Shown: positions 20,862 to 32,398, counted from the stretch's first letter. The stretch: 64,000 nt of DNA from Chrysogorgia sp. JL179-B06 (GCA_035772405.1 JAYKKM010000147.1:3016001-3080000); one strand, 5' to 3'. Made by a program: numbers and translations. The notes: a model not told the origin generated them from the letters alone.

Positions 20862-21999
20862 ATTGCTGCCGTAGGCAGCACACTAATCTTGACTTGGGTT
20901 CAGTGCTTCCACTTTCATAAAACTGGATTTCCTGTTTTCATCCTTATTTATTGCAATATTTCCTGCCAGAAATTGCAAAATTTCCTGGCATTTCCTATTA
21001 AAATATGACTTTATTAAAAATCTCAGCAAACAGTGTCTTTATTCTTGAGATTTTCGTCGTTTTCGAACATTTGTCATTTTTTTTAACAAATTATTATTTT
21101 CAACCGCTGCCCATTTTAGTTGAGCCTGCGAGCGATTCCGGAGCAATTTCGGAATCGTACCGAGCGATATCCGAAGTTGATGCGAAAACGCCGCCAATTG
21201 AAGGCCCAAATCAAATTGCCAGCATTTGAAAACTCCATGATAGGTAGCTTTCTTGTATATTCATCATTTTACTAGTTACTACGCCACACATAGACTATTT
21301 TAAAGCCCCAATGGTTGGAATCTCAGAATTTCCTGCCATTATCCTGGCAATTCATTATATTTCCTGCCAATTTCCTTCCAAAAAGGATTTCCTGCCATTT
21401 TTCCTGCCAGAGCCCAATATTTCCTTTTGCCAGGAAATTTCCTGGCAAGTGGAAGCACTGCTTGGGTTGCTGTGTCTCGTACCCAGACCTCTTCGCGGAA
21501 CTATGTATAGTCGATCTACATCAAAATCACGCTCGATTTTTCATGGATGTCCACAGATTTATGACGTAACTCGTAGATGTTCGTATAATCGCCGGATGCG
21601 GAAACTATCTGAATCAAATGTTCGGATAGAACTCGCCAACGGCCTGCATGCAAACAAAATAAAATCTCTTTAGCTACTAGGACCACAATATTTCGTGAAG
21701 AGCCTCGTTCGCCAATAGTCATCTTTAGTGCTGAACTTCTGGCAGTTGTTAGTTTGTTGTTAGTGTTCATATTTAACTGTATTTTTTATCTATTTTATCT
21801 TTATGTTCAACTGCATTTTTATGCAACTGTTGAACTTACATCTGTTGACTTCAATATTAACTGTTCAACTTACATCTGATTCTGTTGACTTACATCTGTT
21901 GTCTTCAATAAGCCCGCCACTTATTTGTGCTATTTGGCACAATATCACAACTGCCTTGAATTTTGAGGCAGCACTTTCCTTGCGATAGTAACTTCTAGT
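20862..21999 (-). mobile_element. Hairpin-ended repeat family E, copy 1
   Basis: One end carries the perfect hairpin TGCTGCC-GTA-GGCAGCA, and the other reads GAGGCAGCACTTTCCTTGCG ... CTTCTAGT. The same ends bound 31196-32398, and the second end occurs inverted at 29426. The copy is split by the hAT-like element at 20901-21460. The class is unresolved; one-sided hairpin and absence of an obvious TSD suggest a rolling-circle type. Confidence 0.5.
20901..21460. mobile_element. hAT-like element nested in family E copy 1
   Basis: TIRs CAGTGCTTCCACTT and AAGTGGAAGCACTG are flanked by a perfect 8-bp duplication CTTGGGTT (20893-20900 and 21461-21468), diagnostic of hAT. The interior is dominated by repeated tttcctgcca motifs and has no transposase. 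Confidence 0.9.
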
Positions 22000-23100
22000 C
22001 TAATTAGTATTCATGGTCTTTATGCTAGATAATCGTGTAATAATAATTTGTAATACCAGGGATCAAGAGTTCCAAAGATTATAAATATATATATATATAC
22101 TAGAAATACGTATTCGCAATAACCCCACGCCCACTTACTATTTGAAGCTTTTATGGCATCGTTCTTACTGTAGTCTGTAGTTATTTTACTTGAATTAGGT
22201 TATCTCCCAGAAAAGAAACGCATGATCGCTTATGGTTAATTCATTTGCCAATTTGAATAGATTTTCAATGTACTGAGAGCTTTGTGTTATCTGATTTTCA
22301 TAGGACATCAAACTAAATAACTACTATAAATAGCCCAAACCGTTGAGTATACAGACAATACCATGATCGCCTCGGATTCTTTTGTTCTCACCGGGCGATT
22401 TAATCCTCAAAATAGGGCAAAGTTCTAATTTTACCCTCATAAACATGCATTCGTTGATAGTTCGCGATGAATTTCTGTAAACACGGGACACGCGGAGACG
22501 TTGCACAATGATTTAACAGTGAAATGTGAAGAAAGTTTGGGAATTGTACGATTTTTTCTAAACAAGTCTGTTTAAATCTTAAAGCAAACTTTCTTCGTAG
22601 TTCACTGTTGACTCACTTAGTTCACTGTTCACTTACTGTTCAATGTCTTTGTTTAGCTGATGCATGATAGCGCAATTTTTATCAGAAAGTGCCAAAGATT
22701 ATAAATTACTATGTTACAGCTGCAAGGCCGTGAATCAGCATTCAAGCACTTTGTTTCAAGCACTTTAAGCATAACAAATGAGCTGGGAGTTATCTTGGAT
22801 GGTACCTCATCGTGCACAAATCCTTTGTTTTAAGTTTTTTGAATATTTAATCAGCACGGTTGAACGATTGAACCCTGGAACAAAGACTTTCGTCCAGTCT
22901 CCAGACCATACATGTCACCGCGTTGATATAAAGTGTACTTGCCGCTCGATAACCGCTTCGACGGTTTGCCGAGTATGTCGATTGACTATGCAGAAGCGTC
23001 CAAGTATAAATCAGCCCGCCAAACCGGAATGAGGTTCACAAAGATGGAAAAAAGCCAATACTATTAGATTGTGTTGCGTAGGCAGTGTTAAGATATGAAT
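22000..23100. other. Gene-free stretch
   Basis: It holds a short (TA)n run at 22087-22100 and repeated ttcactgtt motifs near 22600-22640. No exon or domain was recognised. Confidence 0.5.
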
Positions 23101-23260
23101 CAAAAACTCTAAAAGATTGGTGTACTGCCAAATAATACTTTATGTTTCACTTTCATGCAGTCTAACTTTACTGACTTTATTATTCGTTTCATGTTCTCAC
23201 AAAGAGAACCTCCTATTCATTATTTCGGTGATGCACCAACCTTTTAGAAATTAATACGTA
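23101..23260. repeat. Palindromic MITE, ggttggtg family, copy 1
   Basis: ctctaaaagattggtgtac and gatgcaccaaccttttaga are inverted ends. The family recurs at 23444-23527. Confidence 0.55.
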
Positions 23261-23443
23261 TATTATTATTCCTGTTTGTGTTTAGCAACGAAGAGAGTAC
23301 GTTCATTCTTTCCCGCATGACTAAGCCACCTAACCTTCAACTTAAGTCTGTTTCTCGTCCTACTCCTGTTCGAATCAAACCAAGTAATTGTAGTGATTGA
23401 TAAAACGTGTTTGTGTACGTAGGAAGTGTAGAAATACAAATCA

Positions 23444-23527
23444 AATATTTAAAAAGGTTGGTGTGTTGCCGAAATATAGACAACTTACACGCTATTTTGG
23501 CAGTACACCAATCTTTTTAGATATTTA
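23444..23527. repeat. Palindromic MITE, ggttggtg family, copy 2
   Basis: aaatatttaaaaaggttggt and accaatctttttagatattt form an 84-bp imperfect hairpin with inverted tgttgcc/ggcagta segments. Confidence 0.65.
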
Positions 23528-24135
23528 ATTGTACTGCTTGCTTGGACCGAGTCCACGAGCAACTGTGATAAAAGAACAAAGCCTGTAGGAAGATATAGAA
23601 GAGTGTAGACATACAGGAAACTTTCCAAAAAGTATATATTAATATTTCTAGCAATTTTGACAACATGTTGTTAATTAAAACTTAATTTTGCGTAAAGTCA
23701 TTAGTAAATACATAAATTACTATATTATAACCTATACTATAATCTTTTATTATGGACGGTCACATGAGTTATATTCGTAACATGTGTAATTGTATTTGCA
23801 TTACCGGTTGTCAAAATTTTCTTCGTCTTGTGCGAAATAAATTGCTAAACATAACACTTTTACAGAATGAAGAACTTGTGATGTTCTTTCTTTAAAATTT
23901 AAACATTGTCTAACTCAATCTCCCGGTCCGGATACTTGCCAAAATCCATCAATGTTCCCATCTTCGACTGTAAATAATTGCTACTATATAGGTCTAGTTT
24001 CTTTGCGCGTGTTAAAACACCTCCACGTGTATTTACAATGTTTTCCTTGGTACGTTGTGGCAGCGACAAGATGTATATTCTTAAAGAATCCAGGTGCGTC
24101 ATATTGTATCGTTTGGCTCGCAGCATGCTTGCGTG
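23528..24135. other. Downstream flank of the bHLH gene
   Basis: AT-rich sequence with no ORF of note. As the gene is on the minus strand, its 3' UTR should lie here; a reverse AATAAA occurs near 23746. Confidence 0.4.
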
Positions 24136-24477
24136 CTAAATAGCCCCTTCAATAATAAAACGAATGGCGGGCTGTTGGAGAAGGTCTGTCAGGTACTTGA
24201 TATATTGCGCAGCCATTCTTAATATGTCTCTCTTTGGTATTTTCTTCGAAGACTGGAGTGGAAGATGTTCTCGTAATTTGCAAAAGGCCTCGCGAAATAC
24301 GCGCTGTCTTTCACGTTCTTTTTGAGCAGCATTCGGCCGATACCTCCTGCGCTTCGGTTTGTCTTGGTGATCATATTCCATCGTTTGTGTTCTCTTACTG
24401 TAGTATGCAACTTTCCCGTGGCTTGATACCAAGTTGGACCTTACAGAGCAGGTTGTACCGTTGAACGTTCGTGGCAT
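24136..24477 (-). CDS. Basic helix-loop-helix transcription factor
   Basis: This intact single-exon ORF of 113 residues contains a complete bHLH domain. The basic region is about residues 43-59 (RRRYRP, then KERERQR, with the E-box-reading Glu and flanking Arg), helix 1 is 60-73 (VFREAFCKLREHLP), the loop about 74-81 (LQSSKKIP), and helix 2 82-100 (KRDILRMAAQYIKYLTDLL). The KLREHLP..K.PK.DILR..A.YI.YL pattern places it in the class A TAL/NHLH/atonal-like superfamily, which usually dimerises with an E-protein and acts in the nucleus on cell-fate genes. The protein is short with an uncharacterised N-terminal 40 residues. The ATG at 24477 is the only good start, and the stop follows shortly after helix 2. 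Exact orthology is not assigned. Confidence 0.85.
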   Translation of the reverse strand: MPRTFNGTTCSVRSNLVSSHGKVAYYSKRTQTMEYDHQDKPKRRRYRPNAAQKERERQRVFREAFCKLREHLPLQSSKKIPKRDILRMAAQYIKYLTDLLQQPAIRFIIEGAI

Positions 24478-25071
24478 GGTGATTAAGACGCCGATTAAGA
24501 TGTTGTAGTTAAGAAGTTCTAAGCAGCAGAATGTTTATATTGTTCGACGGAAATGACACTCCCAGTCTTTTAAGGGTTATCCGCAAAAATACATCGGAAT
24601 GTAAAACCAAAAATAACCAGTCAGAGTGGTCGGAACGACACTATCCTATTAAATGGTGTGAAGAGTATCTTCGGAAAGGACTCGGTTGCCCGCCGCGCGT
24701 CCGTTTTTTGTCAGCGGACTGACAAACAGTCTAACAGGAAAAGAAAGATTACACTTTGTGCAAAACAAATCTTCAGAGGATTTACAGGATTTCTTCACCG
24801 ACACGTCGGTGCTCTCTTTAACTTTACTTATAAGTGCGCTCGCAAAATGTAAGGCGCCTCGTCGGCTCCAGGGGAAAGGAGATACAAAAGAGTGACACCC
24901 GGAGGCCGGAAATGTGTAAGTATTTTGCGCAAACAATTTTATTGTTTCTTTTAAGTTGAACATCATTCCGACTTTAAATTAATATAGTTATCATATAGCG
25001 GTGTTGACGGGTAGGGGTGTCATCGTTAAGCTTGTCTCGCCGACGTAAGGTTTGCGCAAATGCTGAAAAAC
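24478..25071. promoter_or_regulatory. Upstream region of the bHLH gene
   Basis: This gene-free sequence upstream of the minus-strand bHLH start should hold its promoter and 5' UTR. Overlapping short ORFs on both strands (24649-24966) have no recognisable domain. No specific site is claimed. Confidence 0.35.
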
Positions 25072-25208
25072 CACTCTCCTCCTCAGAGTCTTCTTGAGTT
25101 TTATATTTCTTGAGTTTTACAGGGTTTCTTATCGGGCTTGGGAGGGCGGGCGAGCCCCTGTAAAACTCAAGAAATATAAAACTCAAGAAGCCTCTGCGGA
25201 GGAGAGTG
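25072..25208. mobile_element. MULE-like foldback MITE with 9-bp duplication
   Basis: The inverted ends CACTCTCCTCC and GGAGGAGAGTG extend into arms containing a repeated tcttgagttttatatttctt block. A perfect 9-bp duplication CTGAAAAAC flanks it (25063-25071 and 25209-25217). Nine-base duplications are typical of Mutator-like elements. Confidence 0.8.
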
Positions 25209-25217
25209 CTGAAAAAC

Positions 25218-25986
25218 TTACAATGAATTAGTGCATAGTTAATAGAATGAAATATCTTCTTCTGAATTGTAAGTGTATAAAAGTAGTGCGCGCGTAGGCC
25301 GTGTAAAATACGAATCCAAAACTAATATTGGTATACTAGTACATGTAATTTTGCGTTAATGCCAAGGCTATTAAAGGCTTTTACTTGATTTTTAAGATGT
25401 AAAAGGTTCTGCGCGCATGTATTTTTCATATCAGCTTTTTAATCTCTGGAATAAATCATTGCTTCAACGAGGAAGCAGGAAATTTGGGCATTTTCAAACC
25501 ACACATTTTAATTGCCCCGGAAATCCATCCCGTTTAGCTCAAGTGCAGCGCTGCAGTATCGCTTAACTGATATATTTAGTTAACCCGCGAAAATAATACC
25601 TGTATACGGAAAATTTCTATCATCGTGCATGGATAACTATGTCCTTTCTACTTTTTACAATATGAATCATGGTTCTATTGTTAGATTTTGTAAGTTGCGT
25701 CCTTCCTTTATCGTATTTCCATAGTTTTTTCCCTAAACCATACCATTATTAATTTATCATTACTAAACGTTTTATCAAAAGCGAAATACGAACTTTGGCC
25801 CATGACACTAATGACAGGATTGACAGCCGAATGAATAATTGGCAAGATAATAGTGCTGTAGCTGGGGTTTCAACCGAAAGTAAGAGTAAATATAAAAGTT
25901 GCTTATATGTTCTCAAACGAGAACTGTTCTCAAACGAGAATTGATAACAATTCGGCGCGAAACAGGAAATTTAGTAAAAGAAACTA
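25218..25986. other. Gene-free stretch
   Basis: No domain or repeat boundary is recognised. A short direct duplication, tctcaaacgagaa, occurs at about 25912 and 25928. Confidence 0.4.
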
Positions 25987-26017
25987 CTGACGTTTCGAAC
26001 GGAGCCCTTCATCAGAG
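25987..26017 (-). repeat. Penelope-like repeat motif with hammerhead-like core
   Basis: The minus strand contains CTGATGA, a small potential stem (GGGC/GTTC) and CGAAACGTCAG. This resembles the conserved core seen in Penelope-like element repeats that encode hammerhead ribozymes. The stem is weak and an extra A follows CTGATGA, so catalytic activity is doubtful. The inverse motif tactctgatgaagg recurs at 26150 beyond the MITE. Confidence 0.35.
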
Positions 26018-26020
26018 TAA

Positions 26021-26141
26021 GGCCCGTTTCAAACGTCCGAACTTTTCATGTTTCGAATCTAATGTAAATTATCAAATTCCTTTGTTCAAGCTCATTTACA
26101 TTAGATTAGGAACATGAAAAGTTCGACGTTTGAAACGGGTC
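26021..26141. mobile_element. Harbinger-like MITE
   Basis: The ends GGCCCGTTTCAAACGT and ACGTTTGAAACGGGTC form a 121-bp palindrome with TAA at each side (26018-26020 and 26142-26144). It interrupts the Penelope-like motif region. Confidence 0.8.
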
Positions 26142-28124
26142 TAAGACCTTACTCTGATGAAGGCCAAAACACTACCTACGCAGCACTCTACAGTACTTTT
26201 TTATTACAAAAATTAGATCAGACTACCTCCAGATTCACAAACTATCAGAACAATATATTGTCAGGAAAACAGAAGCTCGAGTGGAAATGAAAACAAACAC
26301 TCACTTGCAAGTTGTCAACACGGTGCAGGTTAAAACTAAACGCAGCAAATACAGTACCTGATGCAAACATTTTTTATTCGAACGATTATTATCATCATCA
26401 TCAAAAACTTCGAAGTTTTCATTGTGAAAAATACTTCTCCAAAGAAGAAAACTAATTATGCTGTTTTTGTTTCTATATATATGTTGTAGTTTATGTCCTT
26501 CAGCCGACAGTAATTACAGCGGCAAGCAAACTGATTACGCAGCAAAATATTCGGACAGCTAGTCACCATTTTAATGGTATTGTAATCCCATGAAACCTCT
26601 TAGATTTGATGGTGTGATAATTAGCATACTTGAGTTGAGCCGCGCTCGTTGACAACGAATTTACTGAGTTAATCGCACATGTAGTTGTTTATAAACTGTT
26701 GATGGTATAGCAACTGTTTATTCTCCACCCCGACTATAAGTAAGAAAGAAAGAACACCAAGCATATTACTACAAAAAAATTCAAAAGCCTTATTGAATGG
26801 TCGCAATGCTCCTGAAATATTTATATTCAAAATGCTGGAAAAGTTCACAAAACGTTATCTAACAGTTTATTCTAATGGCGGTTAAAACAGCCGCCATCTT
26901 GGTCCGACACCATATTCCACTGGCCCATGCAGTAAGTTAGCCATCACAGATCAACTGTCAATGTTCACTGTGAATGATCACGCCTAGCTGACACGCCGCA
27001 AAGTCTTGTATCGTTTTGAGATATCGATCTCAATCTCTCCAAGTGTGAACAGGCAAAGCCTTACCTTCTATCTGATCTTCTAATCCATTTATTTGATCAC
27101 TCATGCCTACCGCCGATATTATGCATAGTTTAGGACTAGAATTGAAATGTCAAAGTGGATGGTACTGTGATATTGTGCCGTACCTAGCACCATCTCATTG
27201 CATAGTCAAGTCTCCACTCCATGCACAGACTTCCTTTTCCGCAAACCACGCCGACAAAAGTCGCGTTAATTTTCGGTTATTTTTAATACAAATAAGTTGC
27301 CGCATCTCGCGAGTAATTTTCAGGCACTTAACCTGTTATATATCTATATATATATATATATAAACAAGTTTTGGTTGAATTATCAGTTGTCATAGTTGTA
27401 TGAAGGCCATTTATACGGTGTCATTCAGGCCACTGTTCAGGTTTCACAATGATGGTAAATCGGCGTTATAAAACCCTTTGCATGCTGTGTCAGTCAAGAT
27501 GACAGCTAGAATTACATCAAGATGACAATCGTAAAGAATATTGTAACGTGCCTTAAAATAGATTATATATAATCATGGCACTTCTGTTCTTATTCCGACA
27601 ATACCAGAATAACCGAGCAATAAAGTGATTAAATTAGCAAAATACCAGTTTAAGTAGACATCTTTGTTTTGGATGAAAATCCAAGCTTCTTCAGATCCAA
27701 CCAATCACAGTTTTCGTTTGCTTAAAGCCGGTTTTCTACTTGCGAAAATTGAAATAGATCAGCAATTAGTTTCAGCCGAGCTGCGCTCATAAGACAGTAT
27801 ACTATAAAAAGACTATAACCGCTCATCTGTCACATCTTTTCAAATGAGGCTTTATCATTTACATGACTCTGTCTATTTTGTAAGGCGGCACAGGATTCTT
27901 AACACCTTTCTTGACAAGCGGGATAATTTTACACCTACCCACACCTGCAGGTTGTTATAAAGAAAGTAAACGGGGTTTTAATGTTTAATGTTTAAAAATT
28001 TCTATAGCGCTTTACAATGTTTTGAACTTAAAAAATTACCAATATATATATATATATATATACGTGTAGGTTTTGGTCTACGAAATGCAAAGAGTGCTCA
28101 ACAACATATAGTTAGAGCAAATAG
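26142..28124. other. Gene-free stretch with TA microsatellites
   Basis: Contains (TA)n runs at about 27340-27362 and 28038-28061 and only chance ORFs. No exon or RNA gene was recognised. Confidence 0.5.
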
Positions 28125-28275
28125 ATTAGATTTTCGCTTACCTCAAAACTGGTCTGCTACAACTTGTTTCATCTGTAAAAGAATCTTCAGGCAGTGACCT
28201 GATCACTGCCTGAAGATTCTTTTACAGATGAAACAAGTTGTAGCAGACCAGTTTTGAGGTAAGCGAAAATCTAAT
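28125..28275. repeat. Perfect palindrome with 73-bp arms
   Basis: Arms 28125-28197 and 28203-28275 are exact inverted copies around the 5-nt loop cctga. (AT)n tracts lie just downstream (28274-28298) and a little upstream. Perfect identity implies very recent origin or active correction. Confidence 0.95.
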
Positions 28276-28349
28276 ATATATATATATATATATATATACA
28301 AATAGGTCACTTAAAAATATCCTTAAGGGATACTAATATACGAACAGTA

Positions 28350-28975
28350 AGATAAATTTATACAAGGATAAAAATTACAATAGAAATATACTGATAATAA
28401 TAATGATAAACTAACAAATCATAAGCTTGCTTAAAAAGATAGGTTTTCAGTTTAGATTTAAAAATATTAATGTCACTAGTCGATCTGATATGTTTCAAAG
28501 TTTTGGCACTGCAACAGAGAAAGCTCTGTACCAATGGCAATATGTCTTAGATTATAATCTTGTTCGCTAAAGCGCCACTTGTCCGAGGAGGAACGGAGAC
28601 GCATTATGCTGGTTGACAAAGTTGTAAAAGTTCATTTAGATATCTTGGAGCTACATTATTTAATATCTTAAATAACATAAGATTAATCTTAAAAACTATT
28701 CTTTGTTGGACAGGCAGCCAGTGTAGTTCCCTTAAAGTCTTAAAGTTGAGCTGATATGCAGTCGTATTTACGTAAGCACGCTATTACTCTTGCTGCAGCG
28801 TTCTGCGGTACGTTTTGCAGGTTATTTATCTCATATTTGGGAAGACCATATAAAAGTGAATTACAAAAATCCAACTTAGAGCTTACGCAAGAATGAATAA
28901 GAACTTCTGCAGTATCAGCATCAATATACTTTCTGATCTTAGCAATATTTCTAAGATGATAAAAAGCCCTTTGAC
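28350..28975 (-). mobile_element. LINE reverse transcriptase relic
   Basis: The minus strand carries, in broken frames, the C-terminal LINE RT signature: HSCVSSKLDFCNSLLYGLP, then ELHWLPVQQRIVFKI, APRYLNELL and FKSKLKTYLFKQAYDLL. The order and motifs match CR1/L2-like non-LTR elements. Several stops and frame changes make it non-functional. Confidence 0.85.
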
Positions 28976-29018
28976 TAGCCTGCGTGCAGACTACACGCAG
29001 GAGTCTGCACGCAGGCTA
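28976..29018. mobile_element. 43-bp minimal element of the TAGCCTGCG family
   Basis: TAGCCTGCGTGCAGACT and its perfect inverse surround a 9-nt loop. A 9-bp duplication CCCTTTGAC flanks both ends (28967-28975 and 29019-29027). TIR sequence and duplication length match the 51674-55103 element. Confidence 0.8.
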
Positions 29019-29425
29019 CCCTTTGACCAAAAAGCCCTTTTTACATGATAACGCGCTTTATCCGTGGGTTGGATGATATTATTTCCAACAGTAATAGAGG
29101 GCAGCAAGGACATCTGTCGGTATTTTTAGCGAAGAACAAGAGTCTTATCTGTATTGAGTTTGAGTTTGGTAGCAGCCATCCAATTAGTAATGTCGGTGAG
29201 ACATCTTTCAATCCGACCATGCTTCCGGATTAAATCACCTAATGGGGACTTCAAATGTGCATCTGGAGTTTGGATCAAAAGTTTACTATATTCACCATTC
29301 GGATTGCATTTTGATTGGTTTTGCGTTATATTTTATTTGTCGGCTGAATCTGGGATTGTTTCTTGTTTGAGGAAATTAGGTTCGGCACATGAAAAGTTAG
29401 CCTAACTGTTGTAAATATTAGTATA

Positions 29426-30150
29426 ACTAGAAGTTACTATCGCAAGGGAAGTGCTGCCTTGAAATCCAAGTCAGTCATGATATTGTGCAAAATTGCAAAA
29501 ATAAGTGGTTGGTTTATATTAAAGTCAAAGTTGCAGCGGAGATAGTACAGCCTCGAACCCATGCGGTTATGGTGTAGGTAAGACCAGAGCAGTGAGCTCT
29601 ACATATATATGAAGCTCACACAGAGCTTGCTGGACCAAAGGTACTCTGAGGTGCATGGAAGGGAATTTTTACATTCCTGTAAAAACCTTGGGTTTTTGTA
29701 AAATTAAATTAATTCAAGTTAAAAGCGTTTTCAGACTTTAAACATGCCGGGAAGAAATCCTTTGGCTGTTGCTCCCCTCCCCCACCCCAAAATAATTTCA
29801 TGAGAGGTAAAACGACCCCCGTTTCAAAAATTCTGCTTACCCTTAGCTGGGGTTAGACATCTATCTGGGGTAAGCTATTCATTACGCACATCCATGGGCG
29901 GATGAAGCATGTGCAGGGGCCCCTGGCACATTTGTGGATGCCCCCTCCCTGTATAACTTGAACTGAACAGTTCAATAAAAATGCAGTTGAACATAAAGCT
30001 AAAACAGTTCATTGTATAACAAAACAGTTTGTAAATATTAGTATAATTATCATAATTTCGGAATCAAATGAAAGACACTATATAAATTGAAACAATATAG
30101 GAAATGAAATAATAATCCCGCACAGATAGTTTCCATATTTTATTGTTGTT
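29426..30150 (+). mobile_element. Hairpin-ended repeat family E, copy 3 (partial)
   Basis: It starts ACTAGAAGTTACTATCGCAA, the inverse of the ends of copies 1 and 2. The match continues through tgcggttatgg and a block near 29970 matching, inverted, the atgttcaactgcattttta repeat. It is interrupted by unrelated sequence around 29650-29950, and its far end is not found. Confidence 0.55.
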
Positions 30151-31195
30151 GTAATGTGATATTGGGTGCGGCCAACGATAGTATTGGGAGTCTGGGAGAA
30201 ACATTGTTATTTAGTCAGATTGAGATTGTAATTCCAAGTGAGAACATGTAATATATATGTAAAGTAGTTTGAGAAATGAATGATTTATAAAGATAGATAC
30301 AGTCCCTACCAAAGGGGAGAATTTCTACGACATTTGGTCCTTCGAACCGGATTTACAAGAGCGAAACGCCTAATTTCTAATTTAAAAAGGACATGACAGA
30401 CACTTTGAAGAAAAAACACGAACAAGTGCTGGCCACACTGCAAAGAATGGAGAAAACATGCATAAACATTAAATATTAAATATTAAAGTGATCTCCACTC
30501 GAAGAGCAATACGAAACCATCAAAGCATTGCACAGCGAAATCTTAGACTTTCTCTCCGACAAGGACTGGATGGTTTTGAGGGTGACGAATCCAGACAGAG
30601 ATCGAATTAAAGCAGGAAGATTACGAACAGACATTACGACTACAATAACATTTTTGGGAACTCTTGAGATGCAACGATTTACTCCAGAGCGCATCGATGC
30701 AAGAAAGACAAACAATTCTCCTAGTCTCCAACAAGTTAATGTAGACAGTCTACTGATTGGTAACATGTAGTTGTGAATGTATGCATCAGCATGAATCGTG
30801 ATGTCTGCATTAACACAACTAGCGTATATTTCATGTCTTAATTTATAAATTTACCGCGTTAACGCTAAATTTATTATTATATTCGGACCGTTTCGTGGGA
30901 CGGCCTATTTCAGGATTTAGAATTCGGCTTATTCCAACCCAAATTTATCAGCGATTCATAAATTTTCGTATCTACATGCGCGGTTTAGTAGAAGAGCCAG
31001 CATGAACCTATAGAGCCTATAGAACCTATTGAACCTATAGAGCCTATAGAACCTATAGAACCTATTGAACCTAGATAAATGGCTGGCGGTTTTGATAGTT
31101 TCAGTTTCTAAAATTTCCTTGCCATAATGTTAAAATGACATCAATCAGAGATGATGACTGTGATGTCACTCTCATCGGCGAGGTTATTGCTGCCG
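30151..31195. other. Gene-poor stretch with one unrecognised ORF
   Basis: A frame at about 30480-30770 (+) reads EEQYETIKALHSEILDFLSD and onward for roughly 95 codons; no domain is recognised and it may be a retroelement relic. A 9-bp minisatellite follows at 31003. Confidence 0.4.
31003..31073. repeat. 9-bp minisatellite (GAACCTATA)
   Basis: Eight contiguous units of gaacctata, with gagcctata and gaacctatt variants arranged in a repeating order. Confidence 0.9.
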
Positions 31196-32398
31196 TAGGC
31201 AGCATACTAATCTTGACACTCGTGCCCAGACTTCTTCGCGGAACTATGTATGGTCAACGAAATCTCGATTTGTGTAAATTTACTCTGTTTGTCGGTTCAG
31301 TTTTATGACGTTTTGTGACGTAGAAGTTTTTATTCACGTGTATTAAAGTTCCTTACCAATTGTCAGCGCTGTGAAGTTTGAACGATCTGTTCTGCCTTCT
31401 GAGTGAGGAAGTATGCTCTTGTCAAGGTAAGACGACTAAGATAGTCATGTATACTTAATTTTCTTGTTATTAAAACGCTCATCAAACGGAAATATGGCTC
31501 AGTGACTGCGAGGTATCTGCGATTTCTTGCCATCACAGCATCACTTGTGGCATGATATGAAATTGTTTTGTTTGTGAATACAGTTTTCCTTGTATTTTAG
31601 TTGTATATTGGTGCAAGTTCATTGTATCTCATTCATGCTGAAGAATGCACATCCGTGCATGCCTCACACATGCAGCTGTGAGATATAAATTAAGCGACAG
31701 AATATATTGAACTGCATTTTTATACAAGAAACAAATTCTGATTAACTTAGTTTATCAACTGTTATAATGTCAACATTTGCGTTCATATTGAACTGCATTT
31801 TATGCAAGAAACAAATTCTGATTAACTTAGTTTATCAACTATTATAATGTCAACTTTTTGTGTTCATATTGAACTGCATTTTTATGCAAGCCAGCTTGTA
31901 CAGAGAACTATGTTTAATACAACTATTTTTTCTTTATGTTCAACTGCATTTTTATGCAACTGTTCGACTTACATCTGTTTAATTACACATGTTTATGAAC
32001 TATTATAATAATTATTGTGAATAGATGTTGAGAGCTGTTACAACACAAGGGGGTCAACAAGGTCGGGGCAGATGTGAGACATCTGCAAATGTGCCTGGTG
32101 TTATGCGATCAAAAGACTCTGTATTATATTCCGGTCTTACATGTATATAGTTCATGACATCATAACTAATTAACCTCAACACCAGGGCCAGATTGCGAGT
32201 ACCTATGGTCTAGCAAGCTCATTGTGAGCTGGCCTGAGCTCCATATATATGTACTGAAGAACTCACTGCTCTGGTATACCTAAACCATAACCGCATGGGT
32301 ACGAGTCTGTACTACCTCCACTGCGACTTTGACTTCAATAAGCCCACGACTGTCTCGGATTTCGAGGCAGCACTTCCCTTGCGATAGTAACTTCTAGT
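31196..32398 (-). mobile_element. Hairpin-ended repeat family E, copy 2
   Basis: It is bounded by the TGCTGCC-GTA-GGCAGCA hairpin and by CTTCTAGT, as in copy 1. The interior includes three direct copies of a block like atattgaactgcatttttat at about 31705-31895. It is uninterrupted, so it is the better reference copy. No ORF is present. Confidence 0.6.

Noticed and set aside
24649..24966. 105-codon minus-strand ORF upstream of the bHLH gene
   Set aside because: Overlapped by ORFs on the other strand, no recognisable domain; likely upstream non-coding sequence.
25987..26017. Functional hammerhead ribozyme
   Set aside because: Core-like motifs are present, but stem II is weak, an extra A is inserted, and stem I could not be built from the flanks.
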